DNA of 64,000 nucleotides from Lasiosphaeria ovina. Its lineage: Eukaryota > Ascomycota > Sordariomycetes > Sordariales > Lasiosphaeriaceae. This document shows, piece after piece, positions 44,589-55,194 of this stretch (positions within the stretch are counted from its first letter, which is position 1; every line of letters starts with the position of its first letter). The notes beneath the pieces were generated by a model. That model ran no database searches and was not told the origin of the DNA. It saw only the letters and a list, made by a program, of their open reading frames with translations. A program made the translations under genes and the position numbers. The stretch covers positions 6,882,001 through 6,946,000 of the forward strand of contig JAULSN010000002.1 of NCBI GenBank assembly GCA_033439765.1, given 5' to 3'.

Positions 44589-47500
44589 ATGGGTTTCAAG
44601 AGATTCTTCGCAAAGAAGCTTCACTCCCACTCCAAGGCCAAGGGTGAACCAGTAGGCGGAGTTCAACCCGATTCTTACCAAAAGCGGGCCCAGGGCGCCG
44701 AAGCTGGCAAGTCGTCAGACAAGGAACCTGAAACAACCCCCAAGGCTGCTCCACCATTGCTTGCTTCGGAGTCGACCCTCCCATCGACGCGCTCGCCGGA
44801 AGGGACCATTCCAGGCTCATCACGAATTCCAAACGGCCATGGCGAAACAACAATCCGCAACCTCTGGGCCACAGCATATGAGAATCTACGGAAGGAAAAC
44901 GGAGAACTCATTGCGAAATACGAAAAGAACCTTGCTGGGAGCTTGCCGGCCGGCCTTGGCTCGGCGCTCGGCATGAAAGCCGGAAGCAGGGAGCAAATGG
45001 AAGCCATCCTCAAGAGTAAAATCGACGAAGTCAACCGAGATGCCTGGAAGCTGGAATTTGGGAGCCACGAGTTCCTAGTTCGTGACATGGCGAAACCAGT
45101 CTTGGGCATCATCAGTGCAGCGAACGTGTACATCACGGACGCGCTCAGTGTCAACCCTTATGCTTCAATTGCTTGGGCAGGCATCAGTCTTTTCCTCCCA
45201 GTGGGTTGTAACTCAATTCATCATTGTGTCCTTGTACGCGAAATTGACCAATTCCTTCTAGCTCCTTCTCAACCCCTCGGAAGAAGGTGAGCGGCTAGCG
45301 AAGGGTCTGGACTACGTCTCTTCCCTCATTGTCCAGAGTCGCATGAGGGAAGACCTCTACGTCCGCCGCTACGAGTCCAAGGCTGCAAGTCAGGAATTCT
45401 CAAGGCCATCTCACACCGGGTATAAAGAGACTTTGGAGTTATTGTACCGGCGAATCCTCAAGTTCCAAGCGGCCAGCTATTGCTACTACAGTCAGAACGG
45501 CGCATTCCGTCTCGGCCTCGACATGGTTAAGTGGAACGACTGGGACGACCTCGTGGCTGAGGTCCGGGAGCAGCACGATCGGTTTTCCCAAATCGCCGAG
45601 ATCTGGCAGGAGATGAAAGATGACGAAGAGCGCGAAGAGGCTGGACAGCGGCACCACGCCGTTGTCCAACGTTGGGATACTATGGATGCTCGACTCGTGG
45701 GCCTTCGGGAGGCGATTGAGAACGCGCAGGCCGATCACGGCCGTCGTGAACTCCTCCAGTGGCTTTGTGATGTAGACCATTCACAGCCTTACAACTCTGC
45801 CATCGATAAGCGTAAGGGCGGCACAGGAAACTGGCTCGTGGAGGAAAGTGAAGAGTTCAAGAACTGGATGGTGATGCCCAGGTCACTATTGTGGCTCCAT
45901 GGAAAAGGTGAATGGTAATTCCCCGGAGAGAGTTTCTATATACACTAACAGTGGCAGCCGGGTCTGGTAAATCGATACTCAGCGCATCTGTAATCGAAAC
46001 CCTGAAAAATCGGCATCGTTCCGACCCAAAGACGGCCATTGCATATTACTACTTCAGCTTCGCCGACCTAAACAGACAAAATGCTGCTGGAATGCTCGCA
46101 TCCCTTGTCAAGCAGCTTTGTGCCAGCCGGCCAGATACACCACAGTCGGTCAAGAGCTTGGGCGAATACAAGAGGAAGGGCGAGCGCCCGGAAACAAAAA
46201 CTCTTGAAACTATGCTTGAGGCTACCGTCTGCGGATTCACCACCGTGTACCTTGTCATTGACGCCCTGGACGAGTGCCCGGCCTTGGGTGGTCATAGGGC
46301 AAGGCTTCTGGACATCATCCATAACGTCATCTCGACAGCACCCGAAAATCTCCGCGTTTTCTGCACGAGTAGGAGGGAGTCAGATATTGACGCGGTCATT
46401 TCTCGCCTGTTGTCTCCCCCGTCGAGAGCAGCCATTGACCTCTCAAAACGGAGGAATGTAGTCAATGGCGATATAGCTCTCTACATTGACCGAACGCTTG
46501 CAACCAGCCACTACAGCTCGTGGCCCGAGAGCATCAAGGATGATGCCAAAAGATCATTGATCGAAAAATCAGATGGAATGTAAGTTATAATCCGAGCATG
46601 GTGTAATTACGACTGTGGCTAAACTGTGGCACACAGGTTCCAGTACGTCGTCTGCCAATTTGAAGCGCTCCAGCGCCTCTCCTCAAAAGCAGCGATCGAC
46701 AGCGCCCTCAATAATCTCCCAGACGGACTTGACGCAACATACGACAGGATGCTACAGGCTGTACATCCTGACTTCCAGCCACACGTGCTGCGAGCCCTGA
46801 AATGGCTTGCCTTCTGTGATGAGGATGTCCGACTCGAAACGCTTGCTGAGGTTTTTATCATCTGTCCTGAGCGCGACGTCGCTTTCGATGAAAAGGAACG
46901 CCTTTTCAAACCTGAAGACGTCCTCAAATACCTCTCGGGCCTTGTTGAAGTTTGGGTCCCATTTTGGGGTTTCATCGTAGGTCCAAAAGAAGAAGAGGGG
47001 GTGAATGTACGCTTGGCCCATTTCTCAATCCAGGAGTACCTGACTTCCAGTCGCGTCATCCAAGGTCCAGCGGCAGCCTTCAATTTCTCCGAGATTGATT
47101 CCCGCCTGCACATTGCGCGGGCTTGTATAGCCTACCACTTTTACTTAATTGACACCAGAGGCGGGGATGAGAACGCACGGCACGATGTTCTGGGAGACGA
47201 ATATTGCAGGTGGTTGAAGCAACTCGAAAAGGTCCCGCGACAGTACTGGACACCTGACATCGTTCGTGATGCTATACGTGCTCTCACCATGGGTAGCCAA
47301 TCACTCAAATACTCGGTTAGGAATGTGGACGCTATTTTTCACCGACGATGGCCGCATTGCTACACTTCTCTGTTCGGCGCCCCCAACCTCACTGATATGC
47401 TTCTGTCCAAACTTCCCGGCACCAACCAGTATATCATGCAAGAACATTTGGATGCCGCTCTCCAGGATGCGGCGGCCGGATGGAGTATACCGGTGATCGA

Positions 47501-49721
47501 GCTCCTCCTCAAGAATGGCGCCAACATCAACGCAGAGACGGCAAATTACGGAGATGCACTACAAGCAGCCTTGTGGCCACAATCCCCTTATAGCCCAAGG
47601 GATCCAATATCCCCTTATAGACCAAGGGATCCCGCAATGATGAAACCAGTAGTGAAGCTTTTACTGGGTAGAGGATTTAAGCTCACCGCACCGCATGGAA
47701 AGAGGGGTTTTGCTTTACACATCGCTGCGGCTCAAAGTCTTCATGATATTATGCGCCTGCTCCTCGACCGTGGGGCTGACCCTAACGCCAAGTCTCGGAA
47801 AGAGGAATTGAGTGCAGCCTCTGAGCCAGCGGATAGACAATCAGGTATACTTGGGCCATGGCGTAACGAATACCCATGGGATGACCCCCCTAGCTCGGCC
47901 TTGTACGCGGCGGCATCGGCTGGTGACGAGGCGGGATGTCTTCTGCTCCTGGAAAACGGCGCTAAAGTTCACGACGTGGGAGGTAGATACGGCAGCCCTC
48001 TACAGGCGGCTTGTGAAAGCCTAGACGGCTTTATAGGGGACAGAGCAAAGCCAGTGATACGGCTGCTGCTTGACCGGGGAGCCAACGTCAACCAATCGGG
48101 AGGAAAGTACGGGCCTCCGCTTCAGGTGCTGTGCGCGATGATGAAGCCAGATTTAAAACTGGTCACATTCTTATTGGAAAAAGGGGCCGACGTAAATGCC
48201 CAGGGAGGACTCCACGGAAATGCACTCCAGGCTGTCTGCGGCTCTTCCAGACGACCATTGGAGCTGCTACAGCTACTGCTCACACGCGGAGCCGACGTCA
48301 ACGCCCTGGGGGGTGAATATGGAAGCGCTCTCCAAGCCGCGTGCGCAAGCCGGGAAGGTTTCCGGGTGGTGGAGCTACTACTCAGCCACGGAGCCGAAGT
48401 CAACCTCCTGGGCGGGAAGTATGGAAGCGCTCTCCAAGCCGCGTGCGCAAGCTGGAAAGGTTTCCCGATGGTGGAGCTGCTGCTCAGCCGCGGAGCCGAC
48501 GTCAACGTCTTGGGCGGAGAATATGGAAGCGCTCTCCAAGCCGCGTGCGCAGGCTGGGAAAGTTTCCGGGTGGTGGATCTGCTGCTCAGCCGCGGAGCCG
48601 ACGTCAATGTCCTGGGCGGGAAGTATGGAAGCGCTCCCCAAGCCGCGTGCGCAAGCTTGGAATGTTTCCCGGTGGTGGACCTGCTGCTCAGCCGCGGAGC
48701 CGACGTCAATGTCCTGGGCGGGAAGTATGGAAGCGCTCTCCAAGCCGCGTGCGCAAGCTTGGAATGTTTCCCGGTGGTGGAGCTGCTGCTCAGCCGCGGA
48801 GCCGACGTCAATGTCTTGGACAGAGAATATGGAAGCGCTCTCCAAGCCGCTTGCTTAACCGGAAATCGGAAAGTGGTGCAGCTGTTACTTGATCACGGCG
48901 CCGAGATCAATGCCGAAGGGGGGTCACACGGGACTGCTCTCCAAGCGGCTTGTTCGACAGTGGAAGTCGACACTGCACGCCTGTTGATCGAACGAGGGGC
49001 TGACATCCATGCGTCGTGTGGCCCATTGGGGGGTGCCTGGCACACTGTCGCAGCAAGCTGGAATCTATTTAAGGATGATAGCGTGCATGCAATACCACTA
49101 ATGCAGCTTCTCCTCAAACATGGTGTGGAAATCAATAACAAAGAGGGAAAGCTCCACCCCACTGCTCTGCATGCCGTGCAGGAGGGACCTGGTATATCGG
49201 CGAGGGTCAAGTTCCTTCTCGACCATGAAGCCAACGTCAACATCAGCGTTGGAGAGCACGGCACCCCACTCCAGTTTGCGTTTGCAACCGGGAAACTGGA
49301 GTACGCTAAGTTGCTTCTTGAATCCTGCCCCGATCTCGACGTCAATGCCCAAGGCGGCGTCTTCAACTATGCCCTACAAGCAGCGGCATACGCAGGCGAG
49401 GCACAAGCGGTACAGCTACTCCTGGACAAAGGGGCCGACGTGAATGCGGGCGGAGGAAAGTATGGCAGCGCTCTTCACGCGGCAATTACCAAGGGGTTCT
49501 GGGACATTGTCGATATTCTGCTCGAGGCTGGCGCAAAAACGGACGTCCACTTCCTGTCAGAGACAGAAGAAGACTGGCTTGCGCGGATGGAGAAGGAGTA
49601 TGGCCGCATAGCCGTGGAGCAGTACAGAACGTTCCAGGAGGTTCAAAGGAATCCCAACCGTGGTTGTACCTCGTGCGAAGATGATCTCTGCTGGTGGAAG
49701 ATAGCCGGGTACCACACGTAA
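44589..49721 (+). CDS. NACHT-ankyrin NLR (STAND) protein
   Basis: Four exons (44589-45200, 45262-45907, 45958-46579, 46637-49721), introns 61, 50 and 57 nt with matching phases, 1654 residues. The N-terminus is short and basic (MGFKRFFAKKLHSHSKAKG). An N-terminal domain of the fungal NACHT_N type follows (residues about 90-390: IRNLWATAYENLRKENGELI; NPYASIAWAGISLFLPLLLN). The NACHT NTPase comes next: Walker A GKAGSGKS at 418-425 (restored across intron 2), Walker B LVIDALDEC around Asp521, CTSRRESDI as sensor. A winged-helix/linker region precedes a large ankyrin array from about residue 900 to 1620. By family such proteins are intracellular receptors: ligand binding to the repeats triggers NTP-dependent oligomerisation and often regulated cell death in heterokaryon incompatibility or response to other organisms. 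Six ankyrin units (48291-48902) are nearly identical, a mark of rapid repeat turnover. The gene appears intact. Confidence 0.92.
48291..48902 (+). repeat. six 102-bp ankyrin-coding tandem repeats
   Basis: Units start at 48291, 48393, 48495, 48597, 48699 and 48801, each 102 bp encoding 34 residues with consensus GADVNVLGGKYGSALQAAC. The fourth and fifth units differ at only two of 102 positions; variation concentrates in codons after CAS/CAG and in VVxLLL, the surface positions of an ankyrin unit. Confidence 0.95.
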
Positions 49722-49937
49722 GAGCGAACAAGGTAATCGCTTCAAGTTTGTATTTCGTTCTGGTTGACAGCCTCTGCAGTCAGGCGGATGGCGAAGCTAA
49801 ATTGACTAGGTCCTCATTGCTATAACCTTGACTCGTCTATGTGAGGAAGTGTGACGTGTGTTGGAAGAAAATGTGTGGTGGCTGCTGTCGAGTTAGTCGA
49901 GGGAGTCTTGCGCCGGTTCACAATTACGGCGAGCGCC

Positions 49938-49974
49938 GAAGGGCATATGTAATTACAAATTACATATGCCCTTC
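49938..49974. repeat. perfect 17-bp inverted repeat (hairpin)
   Basis: Arms GAAGGGCATATGTAATT and AATTACATATGCCCTTC are exact reverse complements separated by ACA. It lies between the NLR stop (49721) and the archaemetzincin start (50158). It could be a transcription terminator-like hairpin, a protein-binding palindrome or a trace of an excised element. Confidence 0.9.
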
Positions 49975-50157
49975 ACTGCAATTTTAGCGTCGTCGGGGGC
50001 CATTGAAGGGGGCTGTGCTCACCTCCCATATAACCCTGGATTGGGTTGGCGGGTGCCTAGGGGTTGTTTACCAGCATTGTTTGGTTGGGCGCGTGCCAAG
50101 GCACAGGCCTGCACTGTTCATCGTCACCTCAACTCCAAACCAACACCGGAATCCACG

Positions 50158-51579
50158 ATGCGCAAAAGTTCCGCATGCAGACATGGCGACCTGCAACTCG
50201 ACGTCTCGGCCCATGCAGGGCAAGCCGAGTTTGCCCGGCCGCCGCCGGCGAAGCGCATTGCCGCGGCAACGCCCTCAGGCCGCGTCGAGCCCGGCCAAGG
50301 CACGGCCGCGCAGGCACTCACGACAACCTTCCCGGGGCCGCTGGTCCTCCCCGACGACGACCTCGCCTCAGACCCCGCCTGTCCGCCGCAGAGCTTGCGC
50401 TCTTGGCTACGCGACAAGAACCGCAACCCCCTCACGGCGCAGCGCAAGACGCTGTACTTGGCCGCGACGCCGCGCATCACCCGTGATGTTGCCTTCATGA
50501 CGCGCTGGGCGGCGCCCAAGCATCAGCCGCGCAGTCAAAAGCCGCTAGCATCGCCGAGTGCTGCAGACGTCGCAGCTTACCTGCGTGCGTTTTACCACCC
50601 GCTCGAGGTGAGGCTGCTTCCACAGACATTGTCTTTCGTATCGTGGGACGGTGAAGATGATGACGGCGATGCCACTGCCACAGACCAGCACGTCGGGCTG
50701 CGCGAAGGCTCCCCGCCATCTGCCGGCGTGACGCGAATCCGCACGCGCGCATGCCCGGACGACGTGTTCGCGCGCCAGCTCAACCTCAACGACGTGCTGG
50801 ACGCAGCCGACGCGGCGCTGCCGGCCGACGCGTACGCGCTGCTGATCCTGACGGACCAGGACTTGTTCGAGGACGACGACGACGACTTTTGCTGCGGGCG
50901 CGCGTACGGCGCCAGCCGTGTTGCCGTTGTTTCCGCTGCGCGGTATCATCCGCACCTGGACGACGAGGAGGAAGTGGAGGGCGGCTGCGATGCGCGCGCA
51001 ATTGATCGTCGGCACATGTGGCCTGCTTCGCATTGCAAAGAGTACGTGGACAGGCTTTGCAGTGCCGCTGTGGGTGGCGAGATGGCCAGAGGTGGGAAGA
51101 AGAAGAAAGGGGGCAAGGCAGGAGTGAAAGCGGGAGTGATTGACCTGGAGCACAAGCTCGCCGTCGAAGCCACCCCGCTGGGCGCAGCCGTCGAGGCGGC
51201 GCGCGCGACAAGCGACCTGGACGTCGACCTGGGCGGCCTGTGGTTGTCGCGCGTGGCGCGCACGACAGTGCATGAGCTCGGTCACTGCTTCTGTCTCGAC
51301 CACTGCGTCTACTATGCCTGCGTCATGCAGGGCACCGCTGGGCTCGCCGAGGACGCCAAGCAGCCGCCGTATCTGTGTCCGGTGTGTCTCAAGAAGCTCA
51401 CCCGCGCTCTGGCGGATGTCGTGGGGAAGCGTGACGCCGACGAGGGCCGGCTTGTTGCGGACAGGTATGCTGCCCTGGCGATGTTCTGCGAGGCCTGGCC
51501 GCGCGTCGCCATGTTTGCTGGGTTCCGGGCATGGTTGGAGAAGAGGCTCGAAAGTCTGGCGTCTGCCGAGCCGGTATGA
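50158..51579 (+). CDS. archaemetzincin-type metalloprotease (M54)
   Basis: Zinc aminopeptidase-like protein of the archaelysin/AMZ family; cellular substrate in fungi unknown. Intronless; ATG 50158 gives 473 residues and starts just before the family N-terminus (CRHGDLQLDVSAHAG). An in-frame ATG at 49966 lies inside a palindrome and would add 64 residues with no family support. The zinc motif is HELGHCFCLDHC (His372, Glu373, His376, His382). It is followed by C388, Met390 and a CPVC pair, fitting the family pattern HEXXHX5HCX4CXM...CXXC. Other typical pieces are FPGPLVLPDDDLA, PPQSLRSWLRD, AYALLILTDQDLF and GRAYGASRVAVVS. A Lys/Gly-rich insertion (GGKKKKGGKAG) is species-specific. No signal peptide. 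Confidence 0.92.
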   Translation: MRKSSACRHGDLQLDVSAHAGQAEFARPPPAKRIAAATPSGRVEPGQGTAAQALTTTFPGPLVLPDDDLASDPACPPQSLRSWLRDKNRNPLTAQRKTLYLAATPRITRDVAFMTRWAAPKHQPRSQKPLASPSAADVAAYLRAFYHPLEVRLLPQTLSFVSWDGEDDDGDATATDQHVGLREGSPPSAGVTRIRTRACPDDVFARQLNLNDVLDAADAALPADAYALLILTDQDLFEDDDDDFCCGRAYGASRVAVVSAARYHPHLDDEEEVEGGCDARAIDRRHMWPASHCKEYVDRLCSAAVGGEMARGGKKKKGGKAGVKAGVIDLEHKLAVEATPLGAAVEAARATSDLDVDLGGLWLSRVARTTVHELGHCFCLDHCVYYACVMQGTAGLAEDAKQPPYLCPVCLKKLTRALADVVGKRDADEGRLVADRYAALAMFCEAWPRVAMFAGFRAWLEKRLESLASAEPV

Positions 51580-53511
51580 ACGAGCAGTCGGGTTGAGTGT
51601 TAGTCATGTAGGCCAACAAGTCATGTTTCCGAGTCGGTTTGACCAGTTGTTGGATCATTGTGAACTTGAGGGATAACTGGGAGATATTTGAAGCCCGTGG
51701 CCGGCGTCACGCGTGACTTTCGTCGCCTGCGGCCGCCCTTGAGATGGCTGCTGGAGGGATTTTATCCTGCAGATTGGCATGCGCCTCTTAATTCGCCTGG
51801 CTGTGCATGTGATCAAGCCGTCGCGCCGCCGCAGAAATTGTGCGTTTTGTCGTGTCTGATAGGGTTCTAGTCTGTCGGGTCGAGAAAGCGGCGGTTTGAT
51901 TGGATCCCCAACGTGCTGGCGCCATGCCTGGCCACTTCGGAAGTCCACCCTGGCAAGGTGAGATGCAGGCCACTTTCGGGGCCTCGCGGCCTCCCACCAC
52001 ATTTTTGCGATTCTGGCGCTTCGGTCACCGCGGTCTGATGTCGTTGGTTGACTCCCAGGCTTGCGATCTCCTGTCCGACGACACTACAATGGGTCATGTT
52101 GAGGGCCTCCTTGTCTTGAAAGCCTCCTTGTCTTGAAGACCTCCTTGTCTTGAAGGCGGCCTCCTTGTCTTGAATAACAAAGAACGCCCTTTGTCTCGAT
52201 TCACAGAGAGCCCTGGCGAAAATCTGTATATAACAGGAAAGTCGCAAGATGTGTCTCAACAAATAGAACCACTCACAAATCTGAACTCCAAAGCACCTCC
52301 ATTCCAAATTATTTGCACACGACAACACCCTTCACCACCACCAGCCGTCAGCCCGTCTTCCAAAATGATTCTCACTATCATTTTCGTCTACTTTGTCTGT
52401 ATGCTGTGTTGCGGCAAAAACCCCATGGCTTAGTGGTCAAACTCAGCGGCTGCAAGTAGCCCGTCAACACAATATCTGTCGCCTGGAGATGCTGCCAAAC
52501 AAGAGGTCAATCATTATGTTTAATATGCTGTAGTTGCTGAGCTTTGGCGATCCTTAACCGATATAGGATGCTCATGGGTCGATTTCTAGGGCATGGGCTG
52601 AGCAATTTTGGTTATGTCCACCCCGAAGTTTGAAATCAGCGGGTTACTAGTTCCATTTCGTATCTCAGTTTGTCGAGGAGAGTTGTGCATATGGTGGTTC
52701 TTTGGTTCATAGACAATGAAAATGAAGTATCTCATTTATGGCGTCGAGCCGTTTCAAATCATAATTAATGTGGTTTGGACATTTGATCTCGTCATGCCAG
52801 TTCCCCAGGCAGTTGGTTGCAGGCAATAAGTATGTAACATCATCTATCAAGTAACGCCAGCATCGCTAAAATAGCACAAGACGAGCCGCAAAACACTGAT
52901 CCGCGCTTGTGACACGTTTTCTCTTGGCCGAGCTTCTTCTACATCCCTCAACCAAGATATTCCGGTCTTATGACTCGGTTATTCACTTTCGCCGTCCAGT
53001 ATTCACAGGGGAATGCGCTCAGTGTAGTCTCTGCATACGTGTTGATCTTGATTCTGTGATTGCTGTACTAAGCAGCTCAGAGCCAAGTGTAACCTCCAAG
53101 TTGAGAATTCTGAGAAAGCTCCAGATTTGAACGTTTTGTTGGAATGCGCGAAGGAAGGTTAAATGGCCTGCGCTGTATGTATCGTTTTCTGTAATTACAG
53201 GACCTGCAGGTAGCCGCGTGACCTGAAACTCGCTGGAAGAATAGGGGTTGCCGCTGCACGAGACGGCGCCAGTCACCGCTTCGTCCTTTGATAGGCGGCA
53301 GTGGTCACCGCAGAGCAGCTGTCAGTCAAACTGCCCGGGCATATTTGCGGGTTGGGGTCGGCCCCGATAAAGGATATCAATGCTCAGTTCAGTTCAACAA
53401 CAACCAAAAACAAACCTCACAAATTCCATAGCTGTTCGATCTTTTCGTTATTTGCTCGTCTCTTTATGTCCTCTTTTATCCAACCAAATTTTCACCCCCA
53501 CATCCTCCGCT
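51580..53511. other. 1.9-kb gene-poor region
   Basis: No gene recognised. A small tandem repeat lies at 52105-52174. A tRNA-like string (GGCTTAGTGGTCAAACTCAGC near 52427) lacks the T-arm and is not a tRNA. AT-rich between 52430 and 53200. Confidence 0.5.
52105..52174 (+). repeat. four copies of a 15-16 bp motif
   Basis: CCTCCTTGTCTTGAA occurs at 52106, 52123, 52140 and 52160 with spacers of 2-5 bases. Confidence 0.85.
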
Positions 53512-54723
53512 TCACTTCTCATCCAAAAAGCGCATCGCCCCACCCACAGCCTCCTCCGCCTCGGCCGTCCAACCCAGCATGCCCGCCATGGCAACGATGC
53601 AATGCGGCGCGTGCGGGACCTCGCAGACACCCAATCTCGCGCCTTGCAACCCGCCCTCGCGCTGCACGCGCACCAGTTTCTCGATATCCTCGCTCAGCAG
53701 TTCCGAAGCACCCCACTGGACCCAGATGGGCACGCGCGTGGGCACGGCCAGCAGGTTGGGCGACATGTACGGATTGCTGCGCGAGATGTTCGCATGCGGC
53801 GCAGGCAGGAACTCGCGGTACGCCCAGGTGATCATGTTCTCGGGCACGATGTCGAGGCCCATGGCGGGGCGGCGGGCGCCCTCCTCGACGGTCAGCTCCA
53901 TGTTGGGCCAGGGGCTCCACAGCAGCACGCCGCCGGGCTCGGGGATGTCGGCCTGGTGCGCGTTGAGGTAGCGCAGCAGGGCCAGCGCCAGGTGGCCGCC
54001 GGCCGAGTCGCCCGTCAGCACGATGTCGCGCGGCGGGATGCCGAGCGTGAACACCAGGTGTGCATAGGCTGTAAGCGCGTCCTGGAACGCCGCCGGGCAC
54101 CGCCCGCCCGCCTGGTGCGCCAGCCGGTACTCGGGGCAGAACACGGCGCTGCCGGCTGGCGCGTGGCGCAGGTACAGCTCGCTCGTCTGCTTGACGTCGA
54201 TGCTGCGTACGCTGCCCAGCACGTAGGCGCCGCCGTGGAAGTAGAGGAAGACGTGGCGGCGGCGGCGGCGGCGGCCAGTGGATGGTCCGGGGGCGGCGCC
54301 TTGCACGGGCTTGGGGAACCAGAGCCCGCCGATGGTGGCGGGCTTGATCTCGGGGTCGCTGAGCAGGATGTCGCGATACAGACGCGGCGAGGCGGGCGGG
54401 ACGAGGATGAAGCGGTCCTTGTCCTTGCCGGGTTTGAGGTCTAGTGGCGGCTTGGACTCGATGGCCACCAGGAAGTCCAGCAGCGAGCGGATGAGCGAGC
54501 GAGAAAGAGCCTGCCGGTACGTCCACGCCGGGACGGGTCGCAGGCTGGGGAAGAGGTACAACGCCGCCAGCCATGGCAGCTGCACGAGAGTCAGGCAGAG
54601 GCTGGAGACGATAACTGCGGCTGAGCGCAGCCTGCTCCCGGATCCAGCCATCTGAGGTCTGTTGAATCGGAATTTGTGGCGAGTGAGTGTGATGTCGCCT
54701 TGACGTTCTGGCGATGCAGCCAT
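53512..54723 (-). CDS. HSL-type alpha/beta hydrolase
   Basis: Probable carboxylesterase/lipase of the hormone-sensitive lipase family. Intronless, 403 residues from ATG 54723; a second ATG at 54651 (residue 25) is also plausible. A hydrophobic segment (residues about 36-58, VIVSSLCLTLVQLPWLAALY) suggests an N-terminal membrane anchor. The oxyanion-hole motif HGGAY is at 163-167, preceded by an Arg run from GC-rich sequence. The nucleophile elbow is GDSAGG (Ser240). The acidic member is probably the Asp/Glu in WGASELLSEDIEKL, and the His is in EVPHAPHCIV. Similar fungal enzymes act on short or medium acyl esters, sterol esters or secondary metabolites. Two further hydrolase-type genes follow on the same strand. 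Confidence 0.88.
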   Translation of the reverse strand: MAASPERQGDITLTRHKFRFNRPQMAGSGSRLRSAAVIVSSLCLTLVQLPWLAALYLFPSLRPVPAWTYRQALSRSLIRSLLDFLVAIESKPPLDLKPGKDKDRFILVPPASPRLYRDILLSDPEIKPATIGGLWFPKPVQGAAPGPSTGRRRRRRHVFLYFHGGAYVLGSVRSIDVKQTSELYLRHAPAGSAVFCPEYRLAHQAGGRCPAAFQDALTAYAHLVFTLGIPPRDIVLTGDSAGGHLALALLRYLNAHQADIPEPGGVLLWSPWPNMELTVEEGARRPAMGLDIVPENMITWAYREFLPAPHANISRSNPYMSPNLLAVPTRVPIWVQWGASELLSEDIEKLVRVQREGGLQGARLGVCEVPHAPHCIVAMAGMLGWTAEAEEAVGGAMRFLDEK

Positions 54724-55194
54724 TTATCGCTGGACCTGGTGCTCTATGTACCCCTGGGTGGAGATACTGGAGGTGGAGTTCGGGGGGAGGAAAAGCCCAA
54801 CGAGGTTCGTTGAATCCTCCGCCAGCCTCTTCATTACAAACAATCCTTAGTAATCTTCCTGAGGTGACCCTGTGCTTACCTACTTCCCCCTGCATTTGAT
54901 GACGCTTCAACGCGCCAACACCGGCGCCAAGAGAGCTAGCGTCGGGGAATACACGGACAGCAAAAGCGGCGGGAAGCGCAACCGAAATCTGATCCGGTTT
55001 TGTCGGCTTGCCCAGGCCGCCAGAGTCAGACTGCGGCATCCATTGCCGTGGATTGTGAAATGCGAAAATCCCGACATCTAGTTACCGAGGTAGGTGCTCA
55101 ATCGCATCAAAAAGTTTCTTCGCGCTCTCCACCACCCAACCCTCCCTAGTATAGTACCATCCACCCCCAAGCCAAACCAGCTACCAGACAACCC
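54724..55194. other. intergenic
   Basis: Upstream region of the HSL-type gene and 3' flank of the DUF829 gene; no gene recognised. Confidence 0.5.

Noticed and set aside
48122..48858. long frames over the ankyrin repeats in other phases
   Set aside because: Arise because the 102-bp unit is a multiple of three and is repeated without stops in other phases.
49966..50157. N-terminal extension of the archaemetzincin from ATG 49966
   Set aside because: The start lies inside a perfect palindrome, and the added 64 residues have no family similarity; ATG 50158 precedes the conserved N-terminus.
52427..52500. tRNA-like string near 52430
   Set aside because: An A-box-like GGCTTAGTGGTCAAAC is present but there is no T-arm, acceptor pairing or anticodon stem.
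53519..55039. 506-codon minus frame overlapping the HSL-type hydrolase
   Set aside because: Other reading frame of the same DNA, Arg/Pro-rich and without HGGAY or GDSAGG; the 403-residue frame carries all hydrolase motifs.
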